This document shows, piece after piece, positions 59,870 through 64,000 of a DNA stretch of 64,000 bases (its first letter is position 1; each line of letters opens with the position of its first letter). The notes under the pieces were generated by a model. The model ran no database searches. It had not been told where the DNA came from and saw only the letters and a program-made list of their open reading frames with translations. The position numbers and the translations under genes were made by a program. The stretch is taken from assembly GCF_026210795.1 (NCBI RefSeq), contig NC_089452.1:3410001-3474000 (forward strand), in the 5' to 3' direction. Source of the stretch: Rhizophagus irregularis. Its lineage: Eukaryota > Glomeromycota > Glomeromycetes > Glomerales > Glomeraceae.

Positions 59870-60115
59870 TTAATCCAATAATTTTTTGCTTATGTATAAT
59901 ATAACCTTATCGAACTTCTTCTTTATTGGAATCCAATCCTCACATATGTATTTCTTTATAAAGGTACTATCCATTGATTTCTTTACCAAAGGAATTGACT
60001 TTTTTATTCGATCTACTTTTCTTATTTGTATATCTTTTGCTTTATCTGAAAGTTGATTTAATTTGTCCTTTATTTTGGATTCTGAAGTAATTTTATGCCT
60101 TTTCTCTTTTCCCAT
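59870..60115 (-). CDS. Small basic hypothetical protein, 81 aa
   Basis: ATG-initiated ORF encoding a Lys-rich, probably helical protein (MGKEKRHKITSESKIKDKL, KYICEDWIPIKKKFDK). It starts 28 bases downstream of the DUF7082 gene's stop on the same strand, so it could be a chance ORF in its 3' UTR or a further alternative exon. Function unknown. Confidence 0.3.
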   Translation of the reverse strand: MGKEKRHKITSESKIKDKLNQLSDKAKDIQIRKVDRIKKSIPLVKKSMDSTFIKKYICEDWIPIKKKFDKVILYISKKLLD

Positions 60116-60143
60116 AAAACTTGTTCACATCTTAGTTTCCATA

Positions 60144-62351
60144 TTAATTATTTAATACTAAAATGAACCGAATTAAGATATTAGCTATAAGTATCTGTGC
60201 CTCAGTAAGAGATATCTTAAATTCTTTTTGCAATTTTGTTGTTAAGAAAGTTTCAACTTTCACTTCCAATGCCAAGTGTTGGAACTTTTGGAATTTTTCT
60301 GACCTTGTAACTTCTAATATATTTTGTAATATATTTCTAATAAAATCTTCACCTTGACATCTAATTTGCTTTTGTTTTAAACACATAATTATAGATTCTT
60401 CTGTTGTAATTTCCAAAATTTTTTGCCAAGTCAATTCATAGGCCTGGCATTCAAATAAGTGATTCCATTTCATCTCTTTATAAAGCTTTGGCTTTCTTAA
60501 TGCTAGAATGAATCCTAAAGGAAGAATTTTATAAAATAGTTTTGCTATAAAAGTCCACAAGTAGTTAATTTGACATTATATAATTATATAATATATATAT
60601 TTTTTATATTATGACAAAGTAACAAGAAAATTATATTAAAAGGCTTAAATTATTATTTTTTTTTTTACCATATTTATTAATAATTTTTTCTACAGCATGT
60701 AACAGGTGCCTCCATTCATAAAGTTTGATGTCTTTCTCCACATTTCTTGGTTTTGCAAATGAATAGGACATCAAATCTTTATATATTTCATCACCATCAT
60801 TCTTATTTTTACCAACTGTTATTGGTTTATATTCTTCAAGATTACGACGAATTCGATTCTTTTCATCTGAAGTAAGTCTAATTCCTGTTAGACTTTCAAG
60901 TAAATTTAGGTAATCCGTTGAAGTGAAATACCATTTATCACATTGTATTTTCTTATCATACCAATAAAGGCAGGAAACAAAAATACCATTTTTAGGCTGT
61001 TCAATTAGATCAACAGCTTTAAAAGAAGCCATAATTCGTTTTTTTGCTCTAATATTAAAAAATTGAACCACTCTTCGTCGAACATTCAACTCTTCTTGAG
61101 ACCATGACTGTGTCATATCATTATGATTTCCATCAAAGGAAATTCGGACACCATTAAGCAAATCAGTCAAACTTTCCAAGGTAAAGATTCGAATCTTATG
61201 TTTATGATCTGTAGGACGGCTTGACTGAACTATAGGTTGTTCTGTAGATACATTAATAAAAGAAAAAAATAATAATTTAATAATGTACTATAAGATAAAT
61301 TATAAAACTTTTTATACGTACCATCTGAAATTGATGCATCTAAGATTGATGCATCTGAAATTGATGCATTTGAAATTGATGAAATTGATACATCTGAAAT
61401 TGATGCATCTGAAATTGTTGACAAATTTGAAGTTATTGGATAATTATCGTAAGGAATCTCAGATGAATTGTTATTATCGCTTAATGCATTTGAAATTGAT
61501 GAAATTGATACATCTGAAATTGATGCATCTGTAATTGTTGACAAATCTGAAGTTATCGGATAATAACAATAATTATCATAAGGAATCTCAGATGAATTGT
61601 TATTATCACTTAATGCATTTGAAATTGATGAAATTGATACATCTGAAATTGATGCATCTGTAATCGTTGACAAATCTGAAGTTATCGGATAATAACAATA
61701 ATTATCATAAGGAATCTCAGATGAATTGTTATTATCACTTAATATTGATGAAATTGATACATCTGAAATTGTTGACAAATTTGAAGTTATTGGATAATTA
61801 TGATAAGGAATCTCAGATGAATTATTATTATCGCTAAATGCATTTGAAATTATTGTTGACAAATCTGAAGTTATTGGATAATTATCATAAGGAATTTCAG
61901 ATGAATTGTTATGATTGCTTAATGCATTTGAAATTATTGTTGACAAATCTGAAGTTATCAGATAATTATCATGAGGAATCTCAGATGAATTGTTTTTATC
62001 GCTTAATGCATTTGAAATTGATGAAATTGATACATTTGAAATTGATGCATCTGAAATTGTTGACAAATCTGAAGTTATTGGATAATAACAATAATTATCA
62101 TAAGGAATCTCAGATGAATTGTTATTATCACTTAATGCATTTGAAATTGATGAAATTGATACATCTGAAATTGTTGACAAATCTGAAGTTATCGGATAAT
62201 AGCAATAATTATCATAAGGAATCTCAGATAAAGTTAATGAATAATCTATAAAATTTTTTAAAAAATATATAATTAATTTTTATCAATTTGAGACGAACAT
62301 AAATTTATATTACATAAAAAATATATATATATATATACCAATTATATTCAT
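60144..62351 (-). CDS. DUF7082 (Medusa-like) protein with an N-terminal tandem-repeat region, 636 aa
   Basis: Four exons: 62339-62351, 61322-62245, 60669-61241 and 60144-60544. Each junction is GT-AG in phase 1, and the whole is open to TAA. Exon 2 encodes about 307 residues of imperfect repeats of the type SSEIPYDNYPITSDLSTISD/ASISDVSISSISNALSDNN, Ser/Asn/Asp-rich and probably disordered. Exon 3 matches DUF7082 as found in fungal Medusa-type regulators: WSQEELNVRRRVVQFF, ASFKAVDL, LNLLESLTGIRLTSDEKNRI, KPRNVEKDIKLYEW. Such proteins regulate development and transcription, so a nuclear role is likely. Exon 4 adds about 133 residues (LTWQKILEITTEESIIMCL) that I do not recognise; termination by intron retention after KYGKKKNN is an alternative. 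Intron 1 begins in a (TA)n run. Confidence 0.75.
61325..62240. repeat. Coding minisatellite in exon 2 of the DUF7082 gene
   Basis: About eight imperfect units of roughly 80-130 bp, built from sub-repeats GAAATTGATGCATCT, AATTGTTGACAAATCTGAAG and AATCTCAGATGAATTGTTAT. Unit length changes are multiples of three, so the reading frame holds throughout. Array length probably varies between strains. Confidence 0.85.
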
Positions 62352-64000
62352 TGTAAAAGGAGAGAAGAGATAAAAAAAGAGAGGATAGGTTATTTGGAAA
62401 TAATAAAAATGAGGTGGGAAGAGAAGGAAATGGGACAAAAGAGAGAGGATGAATTTTTTTAAAGATTTTTTTTGGGTGGAATGGAAAGGTATTTTATATA
62501 AAAAATTATGTCATACAAAAGATTTTTTCCCACGGAGTTTGCTATAGTCAGAGTATCTCAGAGCATCAGAGTATAAAAAATTTTGTGTCATGACTCATTC
62601 TCATAACACGCTTTGAGAGTTGAGACGCGATTTATATATTAGAAATATATTATTTTTGAGTCATACAAAGGGAGTTTGCAAATAAATAGAGATTTTTTAG
62701 TAAAAGAATTTTTAGATGACTCAATGACTCATGATTATTGATCATTTTATACATGAGGTCATGCATAATACGCTTTTATACATGAGACAATTGAGACGCG
62801 ATTTATATATTAGAAATATATTGGATTTTTTCCCATGTTTGCAAATCAATATAGATTTTTCAGTAAAAAAATTTTTAGATGACTCTGATTATTGATCATG
62901 TACATGCAAATATGAGTAATAATGAAAAACGTAGAGTAATTTTAAATAATATTGTCATATTTATTAATTTTTTGTAAGATTTTTTTTTTCTTTTTTGGTA
63001 AAAAAAAAATGACACTATATGAATTAAAAATTATAATTTGTCATTATTTCTGAATAAAGCTACTTTTTATTGATTTTTACCATATGATTACTATATATGA
63101 TATATATATTATACTAATAAATTTTTTCTATTGTTTGTAGTAGAGAAACTGCGTTTAAATTAAATAGATTGTAAAGAAAATTCTGATTTTTTTGTTCTAA
63201 TGCAACTCAGTATAAATTATAATAAATTAAAGAACTTGTTTATTTAATATTTCGTGCGAAAAATGAAAAACTCTTTTCCCGATTCCTTGTACAAAATTTT
63301 TTCATCAGATAACGTACTAAATAGAAGGAGTTAATAAAGCCAAAATGGAGTCGAATTATACAAGAGAACAGAATGTAAACAGGTATTATGAAGATGTAAG
63401 TCGATTATTAAAAGTCGTTTTCGAAAATAGGAAAAGAGACTAAGTATATTACTTATTATTGAAGTGTTATGCACACATGTATGAATTTGACATTATTCCT
63501 AATTTGTTAATCATGAAGTCGCAGTAATAATTTAGTTGAAGAAAATTAAGATAAGTCAAATAAACGGTTTAGGAAAAAAATGTTCTCTGATCGGTTACGT
63601 CATCATACATTAATCAACACTCTGGAAGTATTTGATCGTCTCAACTTTGTGAACCGAGTTCACGAAATGAACAACTGAGTTCACGAAGCAATAAAGAAAA
63701 TTCATTTACTAGGAAAATGCTCAAGGCGTGTAGATAACTGTCTAAATATGCATTTCATGTGTAATCCTTCTTTGTAACTCTCTTCGGAAACGAGAAACAC
63801 TGACTTAATAATCAAATGGTGTATGCATTCCCGTATTTCCGTCCAAATTTTCTACTTTGTATTCTTTGTTCTTATATGGTTTCGATCATAAGAGCATTTC
63901 TTACAATGAAATTTGTATACAAATTTATATTTGATAAGGTAAACGACATACGTTATGGATTCCGTTACATGATCTTGTTACAGCTAAATATACAAAGTGA
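62352..64000. other. Spacer with a tandem duplication and one tiny ORF
   Basis: TTGAGACGCGATTTATATAT starts near 62615 and 62789, giving two copies of a unit of about 173 bp that each continue into TTTTTAGATGACTC. At 63345-63443 a 32-codon ORF (MESNYTREQNVNRYYEDV) follows an A-rich leader and could be a first exon of a gene outside the window, but there is no further support. The remainder is AT-rich. Confidence 0.4.

Noticed and set aside
61283-62251. Plus-strand ORFs over the DUF7082 repeat
   Set aside because: They are antisense shadows of the coding minisatellite (repeated MHLKLMK-type phrases) with no motif.
1-64000. tRNA or rRNA genes
   Set aside because: No TTCGA-loop/acceptor-stem arrangement or conserved rRNA segment was recognised on reading; a covariance-model scan would be needed to exclude a tRNA firmly.

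Overview
The window looks like nuclear DNA of an arbuscular mycorrhizal fungus close to Rhizophagus (Glomeromycotina). It is extremely AT-rich, carries short GT-AG introns, and contains gene families expanded in that group: Crinkler (CRN) effectors, a kinase of the Rhizophagus-expanded type, a RING/U-box-like TPR protein, an F-box protein, a DUF7082 (Medusa-like) protein and Plavaka-type CACTA transposons. I have no database access, so the organism is an inference from gene content. No tRNA, rRNA or CRISPR array was seen.

Layout. 0-12.8 kb is a graveyard: T-rich dispersed repeats, a TA-flanked MITE, two broken CRN genes (+ strand about 3.7-4.7 kb; - strand 6.45-8.9 kb, with a hAT-like MITE in its intron) and a weak decayed spliced locus (9.4-11.3 kb). 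12.9-14.9 kb holds the first of four actinoporin-like genes and a 5'-truncated LINE insertion with a 16-bp target duplication. 16.9-24.9 kb is a protein kinase gene (- strand) with a one-base frameshift; one of its introns holds a complete 5.69-kb Plavaka/CACTA element (17334-23022, ATA target duplication). That element encodes a 955-aa transposase and a divergent seven-exon accessory protein. 27.4-31.5 kb is an intact six-exon RING/U-box-like TPR gene. 33-46.5 kb is an inverted, segmentally duplicated array with three more actinoporin-like genes (B head-to-head with C, C tail-to-tail with D). 46.5-53 kb has retroelement-like and kinase fragments and a non-autonomous relative of the Plavaka element. 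53.9-55.3 kb is an F-box gene. 59.9-62.4 kb holds a small ORF and a four-exon DUF7082 gene whose N-terminal half is a coding minisatellite.

The most notable result is the actinoporin-like family. I reconstructed three-exon models for all four copies, each open with identical intron phases (184, 174, 177 and 177 codons). Each has an N-terminal amphipathic-helix exon, a beta-sandwich exon with an NWW aromatic patch, and a short C-terminal exon. These would be membrane-binding, possibly pore-forming proteins amplified by palindromic duplication. Most gene-free stretches are low-complexity AT sequence, MITEs or flanks of these duplications.
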